Below are positions 45,565-54,112 of a stretch of DNA of 64,000 nucleotides, one piece after another. The stretch's first letter is position 1, and every line of letters starts with the position of its first letter. This DNA is from Thioalkalivibrio sp. ALJT. Lineage in GTDB: Bacteria; Pseudomonadota; Gammaproteobacteria; Ectothiorhodospirales; Ectothiorhodospiraceae. Location: the NCBI RefSeq assembly GCF_000381825.1, contig NZ_KB907124.1, forward strand, positions 1 through 64,000, given 5' to 3'. The position numbers were made by a program, and so were the translations under genes. The notes beneath the pieces are model-generated. The model was not told where the DNA came from. It saw only the letters and a list, made by a program, of their open reading frames with translations, and did not search any database.

Positions 45565-46839
45565 ATGCCTCCCCTCTCGTTCATCGAAGGCTTCGAGAAG
45601 CTCCGTCTTCTGGATGCCGCTATCGAGCAATCACACAACGCGGTGCTTGTTACCGATGCGGACCTTGAGGCCGGCCCCCGCATCGTCTACGTCAATGCCG
45701 GCTTCGAGCGCATGACCGGTTACTCGCGGGAGGAGGTGCTGGGGCAGACGCCGCGCATCCTGCAGGGCTCGCGGACCTCGCCGACCGTGCTGGCTCGGTT
45801 GCGGACAGCTCTCGGTCGTGGGGAATGCTTTGACGGCGAGACGATCAATTATCGCAAGGATGGCTCCGAGTATTGCGTGAGCTGGCACATCTCGCCGGTC
45901 ATGGCCCAAGACGATGAGCAGCGGATCACGCATTTCGTTTCGGTGCAGCGGGATGTGACCGAGGACCGCAGGCGCGACGAGCAGCTGCGGCTGCTGTCGA
46001 CGGCACTGGAGGTCTCGGCCGATCCGGTGTTTATCACCGACTCCGCGGGCAGCATTACATACGTGAATGCAGCATTCGAGGAGCAGACCGGCTACAGCCG
46101 CGATGAGGTCAAGGGCCAGAACCCGCGTATCCTGCAATCGGGGCGGCAGAATGCGGTGTTTTATCGGGAGTTGTGGGAGACCCTGGGACGTGGAGAGGTT
46201 TTTCGGGGCGAATTCGTGGATCGGTGCCGGGACGGATCGCTGATACACCTGGAGCAGAGTATCAGCCCGGTGATGAATGCCGAGGGGGAGGTGACGCACT
46301 ACGTATCGGTTGGGAAAGATGTGACCGACCGGGTGCGTATGGAGGAAGAGATCCGCCGTCTGGCACACACCGACTGGCTGACCGGGCTGGCCAATCGGTT
46401 AAGTCTTGGCAACACCCTGGAAAGCGAGCTGGAGCGCGGCCGCCGCTACGGGCGTCCGCTGGCGCTGATTATGTTCGACGTTGATCACTTCAAGGACTTC
46501 AACGACGAGTACGGGCACGAGACCGGGGACGAGATCCTGAAACGCCTGGCCGGGGCCATACGCGAGAACCTGCGAGAGGTCGACTTCCTGGGCCGCTGGG
46601 GCGGCGAGGAGTTCATGGTCGTGGTCCCGGAGACCGATGGCAGCAGAGCCGAGATCATGGCGGAAAAACTGCGCAAGGCCGTGGCGGCGATGAAGACGTC
46701 GTGTCCGGTCCCCGTCACCGCCAGCTTCGGAGTGACAGAGGCGCGCCGGGGGGATACGCAGAAGTCCCTCGCGCGGCGTGTCGACGAGGCGATGTATCAG
46801 GCGAAGAAGGCAGGCCGGAACTGCGTGGTCCGACTCTGA
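45565..46839 (+). CDS. PAS-PAS-GGDEF diguanylate cyclase
   Basis: A 424-aa cytosolic protein with two PAS/PAC units (about 15-130 and 140-255) and a GGDEF domain (about 265-424). The active site is RWGGEEF, and an inhibitory RxxD site (REVD) lies five residues before it, so it should make c-di-GMP with product inhibition. The first PAS has NYRKDGSEY and resembles LOV domains but lacks the photoactive cysteine (GQTPRILQG), so it is not a LOV photoreceptor. No membrane segments are seen. Its product could feed the LapD receptor encoded in this window. Confidence 0.93.
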   Translation: MPPLSFIEGFEKLRLLDAAIEQSHNAVLVTDADLEAGPRIVYVNAGFERMTGYSREEVLGQTPRILQGSRTSPTVLARLRTALGRGECFDGETINYRKDGSEYCVSWHISPVMAQDDEQRITHFVSVQRDVTEDRRRDEQLRLLSTALEVSADPVFITDSAGSITYVNAAFEEQTGYSRDEVKGQNPRILQSGRQNAVFYRELWETLGRGEVFRGEFVDRCRDGSLIHLEQSISPVMNAEGEVTHYVSVGKDVTDRVRMEEEIRRLAHTDWLTGLANRLSLGNTLESELERGRRYGRPLALIMFDVDHFKDFNDEYGHETGDEILKRLAGAIRENLREVDFLGRWGGEEFMVVVPETDGSRAEIMAEKLRKAVAAMKTSCPVPVTASFGVTEARRGDTQKSLARRVDEAMYQAKKAGRNCVVRL

Positions 46840-46902
46840 GCGGATCTCGAGAGGCCATTCCGCTCGTTACGACAGGCGCCAGAGCGGACAGCCGGGTTTC
46901 AC

Positions 46903-46933
46903 AAAAAAGGCCGACCTGAACAGGCCGGCCCTT
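46903..46933 (-). terminator. Rho-independent terminator of the methyltransferase gene
   Basis: Read on the minus strand, GGCCGGCCTG-TT-CAGGTCGGCC is followed by six T. It lies between two convergent genes and the A-tract on the other side may let it act for the diguanylate cyclase as well. Confidence 0.85.
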
Positions 46934-46976
46934 GCGATGGGTATACGCAGGCGTTGCGCCGGCGTGATCCATGTGC

Positions 46977-47738
46977 CTACGCGCGGCGGCGCAGGACCCA
47001 GATCTCCAGCAGCGCCCAGTCTTCGCCCGGATAGTTTTCCTGTTCCAGCGGCGACAGGCGGCGGTGACGGCTGGCCGTGCTGCCCACGAATTCCAGGTGT
47101 TCCAGTAGCAGGCGCTTGGTGGCGTCGGCCTTTTCCAGCGCGAAGGGGTTCAGGAAGTTGACGAGCATGTAGCCCTCGCGCGGGGTCTCGGCGAAGGAAC
47201 GCACCAGCTTCTCGATGGCCGGCGGATCGAGGTAGACCAGCGATGCGGTGGAGATCACGATGTCGGCGTCGGCCATGGCCTTTTCGATCGCGGCCTGGGT
47301 TTCCGGCGCCGGCTGGTTCAGGTCGGCCTCGAAGGTCTCGTCGAACAGCCCGGCGCTCTTGCCGTAGGCCAGGGCATTGCCGGAGATGTCGATTCCGGTG
47401 GTCTTCATCGGCAGGCGCCGCGGTGCGGTGACGGTCTTGCAGGCCTGTTCGTCGGCCCAGTTGGCGCGGATCGCCTCGACATCCATATTGTGGATGGCGG
47501 CCATGGTGGTGTTGCCAAAGCAGCAGCACAGATCCACGTAGTTCAGGGTCTTGCCGGCGGCGGACTGCTTCTCGGCCCAGGGGAGGATCAGCCGGTCGAA
47601 GGTTTGCCGGTTGAAGTCGTCGGAGATGTAGTCAAGTGCGTCGATGATGCGTTCCTTGAACGGCACCGGCGTCTCGGCGACATAGATGTCGTCGAAATGC
47701 TGTTTCTTCTCCTCGGTCTTCACTTGCGGCTCACTCAT
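46977..47738 (-). CDS. Class I AdoMet-dependent methyltransferase-like protein
   Basis: A 253-aa soluble protein with a Rossmann-like methyltransferase core: NYVDLCCCFGNTTMAAIHNMD as the modified motif I, TTGIDISGNALAYGKSAGLFD as motif II, ADIVISTASLVYLDPPAIEKLV as motif IV and GYMLVNFLNPF beyond. Three consecutive Cys replace the usual G-x-G-x-G region, so AdoMet binding needs checking. The substrate is unknown. The gene has a GGAG-type site, its own terminator, and is divergent from manB. Confidence 0.8.
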   Translation of the reverse strand: MSEPQVKTEEKKQHFDDIYVAETPVPFKERIIDALDYISDDFNRQTFDRLILPWAEKQSAAGKTLNYVDLCCCFGNTTMAAIHNMDVEAIRANWADEQACKTVTAPRRLPMKTTGIDISGNALAYGKSAGLFDETFEADLNQPAPETQAAIEKAMADADIVISTASLVYLDPPAIEKLVRSFAETPREGYMLVNFLNPFALEKADATKRLLLEHLEFVGSTASRHRRLSPLEQENYPGEDWALLEIWVLRRRA

Positions 47739-47930
47739 CGGCTTCTCCTAGTTGGATAAACCCACCATGATCGGGGGCATGTAAAGGCAGCGTCAAGTAA
47801 CGCTACTGGCAGCATTGATGCCGGCATCGACTCCTTCCGGGGTTCTGCTATGTATCATGGAGCAATACCGGTTCCGGTTCCGCGCGGAGCGGGAAACGGG
47901 GGCGTGCAAGGATGGCGAAAAGGGATATGC

Positions 47931-49274
47931 ATGAAGATTGACTGTTTCAAGGCCTATGACGTGCGGGGCCGGGTGCCGGACCAGCTCAACCCAGAGGTGG
48001 TACACGCCATCGGTCGCGCCTTTGCCGAGGAGATCCGGCCCGGTCGCACGGTCGTTGGCTACGATATCCGCCTGTCCAGCCCGGAACTGGCCGGTGCCCT
48101 GACGGAAGGGCTTACCGCGGGTGGCAGCGATGTGGCGGATATCGGCATGTGTGGTACCGAGGAGGTCTATTTTGCCACAGCGCATTACGGGGCTGGCGGC
48201 GGGATCATGGTCACGGCCAGTCACAATCCGCTGGATTACAACGGCTTGAAGCTGGTGCGCAGCGAGGCTCGGCCGATCAGCGGCGATTCCGGCCTGCAGG
48301 CGATTCGTGACCGGGCCGAGCGGGGGGATTTCCGGCCCATGCCCAATGGGCAGGTGCGGCGGCTGGACCACCGGGCGGATTACATCGAGCGATTGCTGAG
48401 TTCGGTGGATCGTTCCGTACTGCCTTCGTTGAAGATTGTGGTGAATCCGGGCAACGGTGGCGCCGGGCCGGTGCTGGAGGCACTGGAGCCGCATCTCCCG
48501 TTCGAGCTGATCCGGGTCAATTTCGAGTCGGACGGGCATTTCCCCAATGGCATCCCCAACCCGTTGCTGCCGGAGAACCGTGCCGCCACCGCCGATGCGG
48601 TGCGGGCGCATGGCGCGGATCTGGGCGTGGCCTGGGACGGGGACTTCGACCGCTGCTTTCTGTTCGATGCCGAAGGCACCTTCATCGAGGGTTACTATAT
48701 CGTGGGGCTCCTGGCGCAGGCCTGTCTGGAGGGCCATGCGGGCGAGCGTATCGTCCATGACCCGCGCCTGACCTGGAATACCATCGAGATGGTGGAGGCC
48801 GCCGGCGGGGAGCCGATCCAGTCCAAGACCGGGCACGCCTTCATGAAGGAACGCCTGCGCAAGGAAGACGCGATCTACGGCGGCGAGATGAGCGCCCATC
48901 ATTACTTCCGGGACTTCGACTACTGCGACACCGGCATGCTGCCGTGGCTACGGGTGGTGGAACTGATGGGCCGCCGCGAGCAGTCGCTGGGGGCTATGGT
49001 CGCCGAGCGCATGGCGCGGTTTCCTTGCAGTGGCGAGCTCAACTTCGAGGTCGAGGATGCGGCCGCTGCGACCGCCCGTGTGCTTGACGCGTATGCCGGC
49101 GCCGGTGGGCGCCTCGACCGTACGGACGGCGTGAGCGTCGAATTCGCCGACTGGCGCTTCAATCTGCGCAGTTCCAACACCGAACCGCTGCTGCGCCTGA
49201 ACGTGGAGACCCGTGCCGACGCGGCCCTGCTGCGGCAACGGGTCGATGAGATCTCGCGACGGATACGGGGGTGA
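47931..49274 (+). CDS. manB: Phosphomannomutase
   Basis: A 447-aa alpha-D-phosphohexomutase that interconverts mannose-6-phosphate and mannose-1-phosphate. The phosphoserine loop is TASHNPLDYNG, the metal loop DGDFDRCFLFD, the sugar-binding loop GGEMSAHHYFRD and the phosphate loop RSSNTEPLLRLN. It starts MKIDCFKAYDVRG (ATG 47931, with AAAAGGGA upstream). It is the first gene of the GDP-fucose operon; manC follows after 4 nt. Confidence 0.95.
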   Translation: MKIDCFKAYDVRGRVPDQLNPEVVHAIGRAFAEEIRPGRTVVGYDIRLSSPELAGALTEGLTAGGSDVADIGMCGTEEVYFATAHYGAGGGIMVTASHNPLDYNGLKLVRSEARPISGDSGLQAIRDRAERGDFRPMPNGQVRRLDHRADYIERLLSSVDRSVLPSLKIVVNPGNGGAGPVLEALEPHLPFELIRVNFESDGHFPNGIPNPLLPENRAATADAVRAHGADLGVAWDGDFDRCFLFDAEGTFIEGYYIVGLLAQACLEGHAGERIVHDPRLTWNTIEMVEAAGGEPIQSKTGHAFMKERLRKEDAIYGGEMSAHHYFRDFDYCDTGMLPWLRVVELMGRREQSLGAMVAERMARFPCSGELNFEVEDAAAATARVLDAYAGAGGRLDRTDGVSVEFADWRFNLRSSNTEPLLRLNVETRADAALLRQRVDEISRRIRG

Positions 49275-49278
49275 GGCG

Positions 49279-50709
49279 ATGACCAAGGAACACGTGCGGG
49301 ATCACTTGCAGCCGGTGATCCTGGCCGGTGGCTCGGGGACGCGTCTGTGGCCGGTTTCGCGCAGTCGATATCCCAAGCAGTTCCTCCCGCTGGTGGGGGA
49401 CGAGACCCTGCTGCAGCAGACCGCACGCCGTCTGGAGGGACTTGGCGGCGAGCCGCCTTTGGTGCTGGCCAATGTGGAACACCGCTTTCTCGCCGCCGAG
49501 CAGTTACGCGCGACAGGCGTCACCGGGGCGCGCATCCTGCTGGAACCCGAGGGCCGCAATACGGCACCGGCGATCGCGCTGGCTGCCCTGCAGGCACAGG
49601 AACAGGGGCATGATCCGTTATTGCTGGTTCTTGCGGCGGACCATCACATCGGTGACCCCGAGGCTTTCCGCACCGCGGTCGAGCGTGCGGTCGAACTGGC
49701 CGCTTCCGGCCATCTGGTCACCTTCGGGATTGTTCCTACCGCGGCGGAGACCGGGTACGGCTACATCCAGCAGGGTGAGTCACTGGGTCCGGCCGGCGCC
49801 CGCGTGGCGCGTTTTGTCGAAAAGCCGGATGCGGCGACCGCACGGGCCTATATCGAGCAGGGGGATTACCTCTGGAACAGCGGCATGTTCGTGTTCCGGG
49901 CGTCACGGTACCTAGACGAGCTCGAGCGTTTCGAGCCCGGTATTGTGGCTGCCTGCAGGGCCGCCCTGGAACAGTCGCGGGACGATCTCGACTTCCTGCG
50001 GGTGGACCCCGACGCGTTTGCGGCGGCCCCCAATATCTCGGTCGACTACGCGGTGATGGAGCGCACGGAACTCGCGGCGGTGACGCCGCTGGCGGCGGGG
50101 TGGAGCGATATCGGGTCGTGGTCCGCGCTGGCGGGTGTGCGTGGTACGGACAGCCGGGGTAATACCCTGCGCGGCGACTGCCTTCTGGAGGACAGCGAGG
50201 GGTGCGTGGTGGATGCGGACGGCCTGCTGGTGGCCGGTATTGGCTTGCAGAACCTGGCGGTGGTGGCGACACGCGATGCGGTCCTGGTGGCCGATCGTCA
50301 CCGGGTGCAGGATGTGAAACGCATCGTCGAGCGTCTGCAGGCGGCGGAACGTAGCGAGCACGTGGATCACACGGTGGTGTACCGCCCCTGGGGCTGTTAT
50401 GAGTCCATCGACAGCGGGAGCCGCTATCAGGTCAAGCGCATCACGGTAAAGCCGGGGGCGCGCCTGTCGCTGCAGATGCATCACCACCGGGCGGAGCACT
50501 GGGTGGTGGTCAGCGGTACGGCCCGTGTCACCAACGGTGAACAGAACTACCTGGTCACCGAGAATGAGTCGACCTTTATCCCGATCGGGCAGGTGCACTG
50601 CCTGGAGAACCCTGGCGCGCTGCCGCTGGAGTTGATCGAGGTGCAGTCCGGCAGTTACCTGGGCGAGGACGACATCGTGCGCCTGGAGGATATGTACGGG
50701 CGCGCCTGA
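49279..50709 (+). CDS. manC: Mannose-1-phosphate guanylyltransferase / mannose-6-phosphate isomerase
   Basis: A 476-aa bifunctional enzyme. The N-terminal nucleotidyltransferase carries VILAGGSGTRLWPVSR and FVEKP and makes GDP-mannose. The C-terminal cupin (about 350-470) has YRPWGCYESID and LQMHHHRAEHWVVVSGTA, the type II phosphomannose isomerase region. It feeds Gmd, encoded 87 nt downstream. The ATG at 49279 follows GTGAGGCG, 4 nt after manB. Confidence 0.96.
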   Translation: MTKEHVRDHLQPVILAGGSGTRLWPVSRSRYPKQFLPLVGDETLLQQTARRLEGLGGEPPLVLANVEHRFLAAEQLRATGVTGARILLEPEGRNTAPAIALAALQAQEQGHDPLLLVLAADHHIGDPEAFRTAVERAVELAASGHLVTFGIVPTAAETGYGYIQQGESLGPAGARVARFVEKPDAATARAYIEQGDYLWNSGMFVFRASRYLDELERFEPGIVAACRAALEQSRDDLDFLRVDPDAFAAAPNISVDYAVMERTELAAVTPLAAGWSDIGSWSALAGVRGTDSRGNTLRGDCLLEDSEGCVVDADGLLVAGIGLQNLAVVATRDAVLVADRHRVQDVKRIVERLQAAERSEHVDHTVVYRPWGCYESIDSGSRYQVKRITVKPGARLSLQMHHHRAEHWVVVSGTARVTNGEQNYLVTENESTFIPIGQVHCLENPGALPLELIEVQSGSYLGEDDIVRLEDMYGRA

Positions 50710-50796
50710 ACGGGTCTCCCGAGCGCCGGCGGGATGCTATGCTTTCGCGTTTTCGGCGGCGCGCGGCTCAGGCGCCGCCCGGCAGCGGGAGTCGGC

Positions 50797-51882
50797 ATGG
50801 CCAGAGTGGCATTGATCACCGGGATCACCGGGCAGGACGGGGCCTACCTGGCCGAGTTCCTGCTGGACAAGGGCTACGAGGTGCACGGCATCAAGCGTCG
50901 TTCCTCGCTGTTCAATACCGATCGCATCGACCATCTGTATCAGGACCCGCACGAGAGCGATCGCCGCTTCATCCTCCACCACGGTGATCTGACCGACTCC
51001 ACCTGCCTGATCCGCATCATCCAGCAGGTACAGCCGGACGAGATCTATAACCTGGCCGCGCAGTCGCACGTGGCGGTCTCCTTCGAGGAGCCGGAATACA
51101 CCGCCAACTCCGATGCCCTGGGCACCCTGCGTCTGCTGGAGGCGATCCGCATCCTCGGCATGGAGCAGACCACGCGCTTCTACCAGGCGAGCACCTCGGA
51201 ACTCTACGGCAAGGTGCAGGCCACGCCGCAGGACGAGACCACCCCGTTCTACCCGCGCAGCCCCTATGCGGTGGCCAAGCTGTATGCCTACTGGATCGTG
51301 GTCAACTACCGCGAGGCCTACGGCATGTACGCCTGCAACGGCATCCTGTTCAACCACGAATCCCCGGTGCGCGGCGAGACCTTCGTCACCCGCAAGATCA
51401 CCCGCGCCCTCGCGCGCATCAAACTCGGGCTGCAGGAGCGGCTGTACCTCGGCAACCTGGACGCGAAACGCGACTGGGGCCATGCCCGCGACTACGTCGA
51501 GATGCAGTGGCTGATGCTGCAGCAGGACACCCCGGACGACTACGTGATCGCCACCGGCGAACAGCACAGCGTGCGCGACTTCATCGACGCCGCAGCCCAC
51601 GAGCTGGGCATGCGCATCGAGTGGCGCGGCGAGGGCGTGGACGAGCAGGGCTTTGACGACAAGGGCCGCTGCATTGTGTCGGTGGACCCGCGCTATTTCC
51701 GGCCCACCGAGGTCGAGACCCTGCTGGGCGATGCCCGCAAGGCCAGGCGCGAGCTCGGCTGGGAGCCGCGCATCCGCTTCGACGAACTGGTGGCCGAGAT
51801 GGTGCGCGAGGACCTCCAGAGCGCCGAGCGCGACGAACTCGTGCGTGAGCACGGCTACCGCACCCTGAGTCACCATGAATAG
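50797..51882 (+). CDS. gmd: GDP-mannose 4,6-dehydratase
   Basis: A 361-aa extended SDR that converts GDP-mannose to GDP-4-keto-6-deoxymannose. It begins [22 protein letters not shown] with the NADP motif. The active site is [10 protein letters not shown] and [12 protein letters not shown] (Tyr-x3-Lys), and [16 protein letters not shown] is the Gmd-specific segment. Its end overlaps fcl by 8 nt. The upstream open frame to 50734 looks untranslated. Confidence 0.97.
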   Translation: MARVALITGITGQDGAYLAEFLLDKGYEVHGIKRRSSLFNTDRIDHLYQDPHESDRRFILHHGDLTDSTCLIRIIQQVQPDEIYNLAAQSHVAVSFEEPEYTANSDALGTLRLLEAIRILGMEQTTRFYQASTSELYGKVQATPQDETTPFYPRSPYAVAKLYAYWIVVNYREAYGMYACNGILFNHESPVRGETFVTRKITRALARIKLGLQERLYLGNLDAKRDWGHARDYVEMQWLMLQQDTPDDYVIATGEQHSVRDFIDAAAHELGMRIEWRGEGVDEQGFDDKGRCIVSVDPRYFRPTEVETLLGDARKARRELGWEPRIRFDELVAEMVREDLQSAERDELVREHGYRTLSHHE

Positions 51883-52840
51883 GCCGCAGCGCGTCTTCGT
51901 CGCCGGGCACCGGGGGATGGTGGGCAGCGCGATCTGCCGCCAGCTCGAGGACTGGCCGGGCGTGGAGCTGCTGACCCGCACCCACGCCGAGCTCGATCTG
52001 ACCGATCAGGCCGCGGTGGAGGCCTTCATGCGCGTGGAACGCCCGGACCAGGTGTACCTGGCGGCGGCGAAGGTGGGCGGGATTCACGCCAACAACACTT
52101 ATCCGGCCGAGTTCATCCGCGATAACCTGGCGATCCAGACCAACGTGATTCACGCCGCCCACGGCGCCGGTGTGCGGCGGCTGCTGTTTCTCGGCTCCAG
52201 CTGCATCTACCCGCGCGAGGCCCCGCAGCCGATCGCGGAGGCGGCCCTGCTGACCGGGCCGCTGGAACCGACCAACGAGCCCTACGCCATCGCCAAGATC
52301 GCCGGCATCAAGCTGTGCGAGAGCTACAACCGTCAGTACGGCACGGACTACCGCTCGGTCATGCCGACCAACCTGTACGGCCCGGGCGACAACTACCACC
52401 CGGAGAACAGCCACGTGATCCCCGGGCTGATCCGGCGCTTTCACGAGGCGAAACAGGCCGGCGCCGATCACGTGACCGTCTGGGGCAGTGGCACCCCGCG
52501 CCGCGAGTTCCTGCACGTGGACGATATGGCAGGGGCCTGTGTGCATGTGATGAACCTCGACCAGACCACCTATGCGGAGCACACCGAGCCGATGCTGAGC
52601 CACATCAACGTGGGCACGGGCGAGGACCTGACCATTGCCGAACTCGCGCAGCGGGTGGCCGGCGTGGTCGGCTTCCGGGGCGAGCTGCGCTTTGACCGCT
52701 CGAAGCCGGACGGTACCCCGCGCAAACAGCTGGACGTCTCGCGCCTCGCGGCGCTGGGCTGGAAGGCCCGTATCGGGCTCGACGAAGGGCTGGCCGGGGC
52801 CTATGCCGAGTTTCTGGAACACGGCGGAGCCAACCGGTGA
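51875..52840 (+). CDS. fcl: GDP-L-fucose synthase
   Basis: A 321-aa epimerase/reductase (WcaG) that makes GDP-L-fucose from the Gmd product. It has the NADPH motif [28 protein letters not shown], the catalytic [10 protein letters not shown] and the family segment [28 protein letters not shown]. It overlaps gmd by 8 nt and the GT10 gene by 4 nt, so translation is coupled. Confidence 0.97.
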   Translation: MNRPQRVFVAGHRGMVGSAICRQLEDWPGVELLTRTHAELDLTDQAAVEAFMRVERPDQVYLAAAKVGGIHANNTYPAEFIRDNLAIQTNVIHAAHGAGVRRLLFLGSSCIYPREAPQPIAEAALLTGPLEPTNEPYAIAKIAGIKLCESYNRQYGTDYRSVMPTNLYGPGDNYHPENSHVIPGLIRRFHEAKQAGADHVTVWGSGTPRREFLHVDDMAGACVHVMNLDQTTYAEHTEPMLSHINVGTGEDLTIAELAQRVAGVVGFRGELRFDRSKPDGTPRKQLDVSRLAALGWKARIGLDEGLAGAYAEFLEHGGANR

Positions 52841-53901
52841 GCCAGCCGGTGAGCGATTCGCCGGCAGACCCGATCCGGGTCAAGTTCCTGTCGACCATGC
52901 GCGAGTCGATCTGGCGCCACCAGCTGCCGGACGGCGAGGCGCGCTGGGGGCGCTGCGAGTTCACCTTCGACCCGCAGGCCACCGCGTACGACTGGCTGGT
53001 GGTGTACGACGAATTCCCGTCCAACACCGGGCGCAACCGGCATTACAGCGAACGCCTCGCCTGTGGCGCCGAGCGCACCCTGCTGGTGACCATGGAGCCG
53101 CCCTCGATCAAGTCCTACGGCCGGCGCTTTACCCGCCAGTTCGGCCGGGTGCTGACCTCGCACCCGGAATGGGCGCTCAAGCACCGTCGGCGCATCCATT
53201 CCCAGCAGGGAATGATCTGGTACTACGGCTTCGGCAGTCAGGGTGAACGGCCGTACAACGAGATGCGGGCACACCCGCCGCTGGGGAAGACCCGCGAGAT
53301 CGCCACCATGTGCTCCGCCAAGCGCCAGCGCCATACCCTGCATCGGCGGCGCTATGACTTCACCTGGGCGCTGAGGGCCCAACTGCCCGAGCTGGAGATC
53401 TTCGGCAAGGGCTTACAGCCGCTGGACGACAAGGCCGAGTGCCTGGATGCGTACCGCTATCACGTCGCGGTGGAGAACTACGTGGGGCCGCATCACTGGA
53501 CCGAGAAGCTGGCCGATGCCTTCCTCGGCGCGACCCTGCCGTTCTACTACGGCGCGCCGAATGCCGCGGACTACTTCCCGCCGGAGAGCTTCATTGCCAT
53601 CGACATCGACGATGTCGATGGGACGGCCGAGCGCATTCGCCGCGCGATCCGCGACAACGAATACGAACAGCGGCTGCCGCACATCCTCGAGGCCCGCCGT
53701 CGCGTGCTGGAGGAGTACAACCAGTTCGCCGTCGTCGCACGCATCATCGAGGCCGCGCACGATACCGAACCGGCCGGGCCGACCGGCCAGTGGATCCACT
53801 CGCGCCGGGCCCTGCGCCGTCGCGACCCGCTGGCCGCCCTGGAGGGCGCCTGGGAAAAACTCACCCAGCGCATCGGCCACCTCTCCGGCCGCGCTGGCTG
53901 A
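52837..53901 (+). CDS. GT10-family alpha-fucosyltransferase
   Basis: A 354-aa glycosyltransferase of CAZy family GT10. The signature region reads [24 protein letters not shown] then [20 protein letters not shown] and ESFIAID, matching the GDP-fucose-binding part of Helicobacter pylori and eukaryotic alpha-1,3/4-fucosyltransferases. A basic C-terminal tail (about 320-354, [10 protein letters not shown]) is reminiscent of the membrane-associating tail of bacterial FucTs. The GTG start overlaps the fcl stop. Being the last gene of the GDP-fucose operon, it should use the sugar made by its neighbours, on a surface glycan or a protein. Confidence 0.9.
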   Translation: MSQPVSDSPADPIRVKFLSTMRESIWRHQLPDGEARWGRCEFTFDPQATAYDWLVVYDEFPSNTGRNRHYSERLACGAERTLLVTMEPPSIKSYGRRFTRQFGRVLTSHPEWALKHRRRIHSQQGMIWYYGFGSQGERPYNEMRAHPPLGKTREIATMCSAKRQRHTLHRRRYDFTWALRAQLPELEIFGKGLQPLDDKAECLDAYRYHVAVENYVGPHHWTEKLADAFLGATLPFYYGAPNAADYFPPESFIAIDIDDVDGTAERIRRAIRDNEYEQRLPHILEARRRVLEEYNQFAVVARIIEAAHDTEPAGPTGQWIHSRRALRRRDPLAALEGAWEKLTQRIGHLSGRAG

Positions 53902-53995
53902 GGTGTTTTCCGGGCCGGGGATGTCAGGCCGAAAGATCATGCCTGTCCAACCAGAGCTGTTTCGCGTGATCGATTCAGCGATGCATCCCGGGAAT

Positions 53996-54070
53996 TCTCG
54001 GTGGACTCCGTGTGCTCTGTGGTTCCCACGCCCTTTTCCTTCGTGCCTTCGTGAGCTTCGTGGTGAATAA
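53996..54070. repeat. Intergenic repeat of the 'TEHTE/HEAHEG' type
   Basis: The segment with CTCCGTGTGCTCTGTGGTT and CCTTCGTGCCTTCGTGAGCTTCGTGGTGAA is made of degenerate short direct repeats. On the minus strand it conceptually reads HHEAHEGTKEKG and TTEHTESTEN. From memory such sequences recur in intergenic regions of many unrelated bacteria and give spurious ORFs; I do not know a formal name. It sits alone between the GT10 gene and dnaE2. Confidence 0.6.
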
Positions 54071-54112
54071 GGCCCCGGTCTTTTAGTCGCTGTTGCGGAT
54101 GACGAATGCCGA

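Noticed and set aside
45565-45960. First PAS domain of the diguanylate cyclase as a LOV domain
   Set aside because: It has the NYRKDG-type motif but TPRILQG replaces the NCRFLQ motif, so there is no adduct-forming cysteine.
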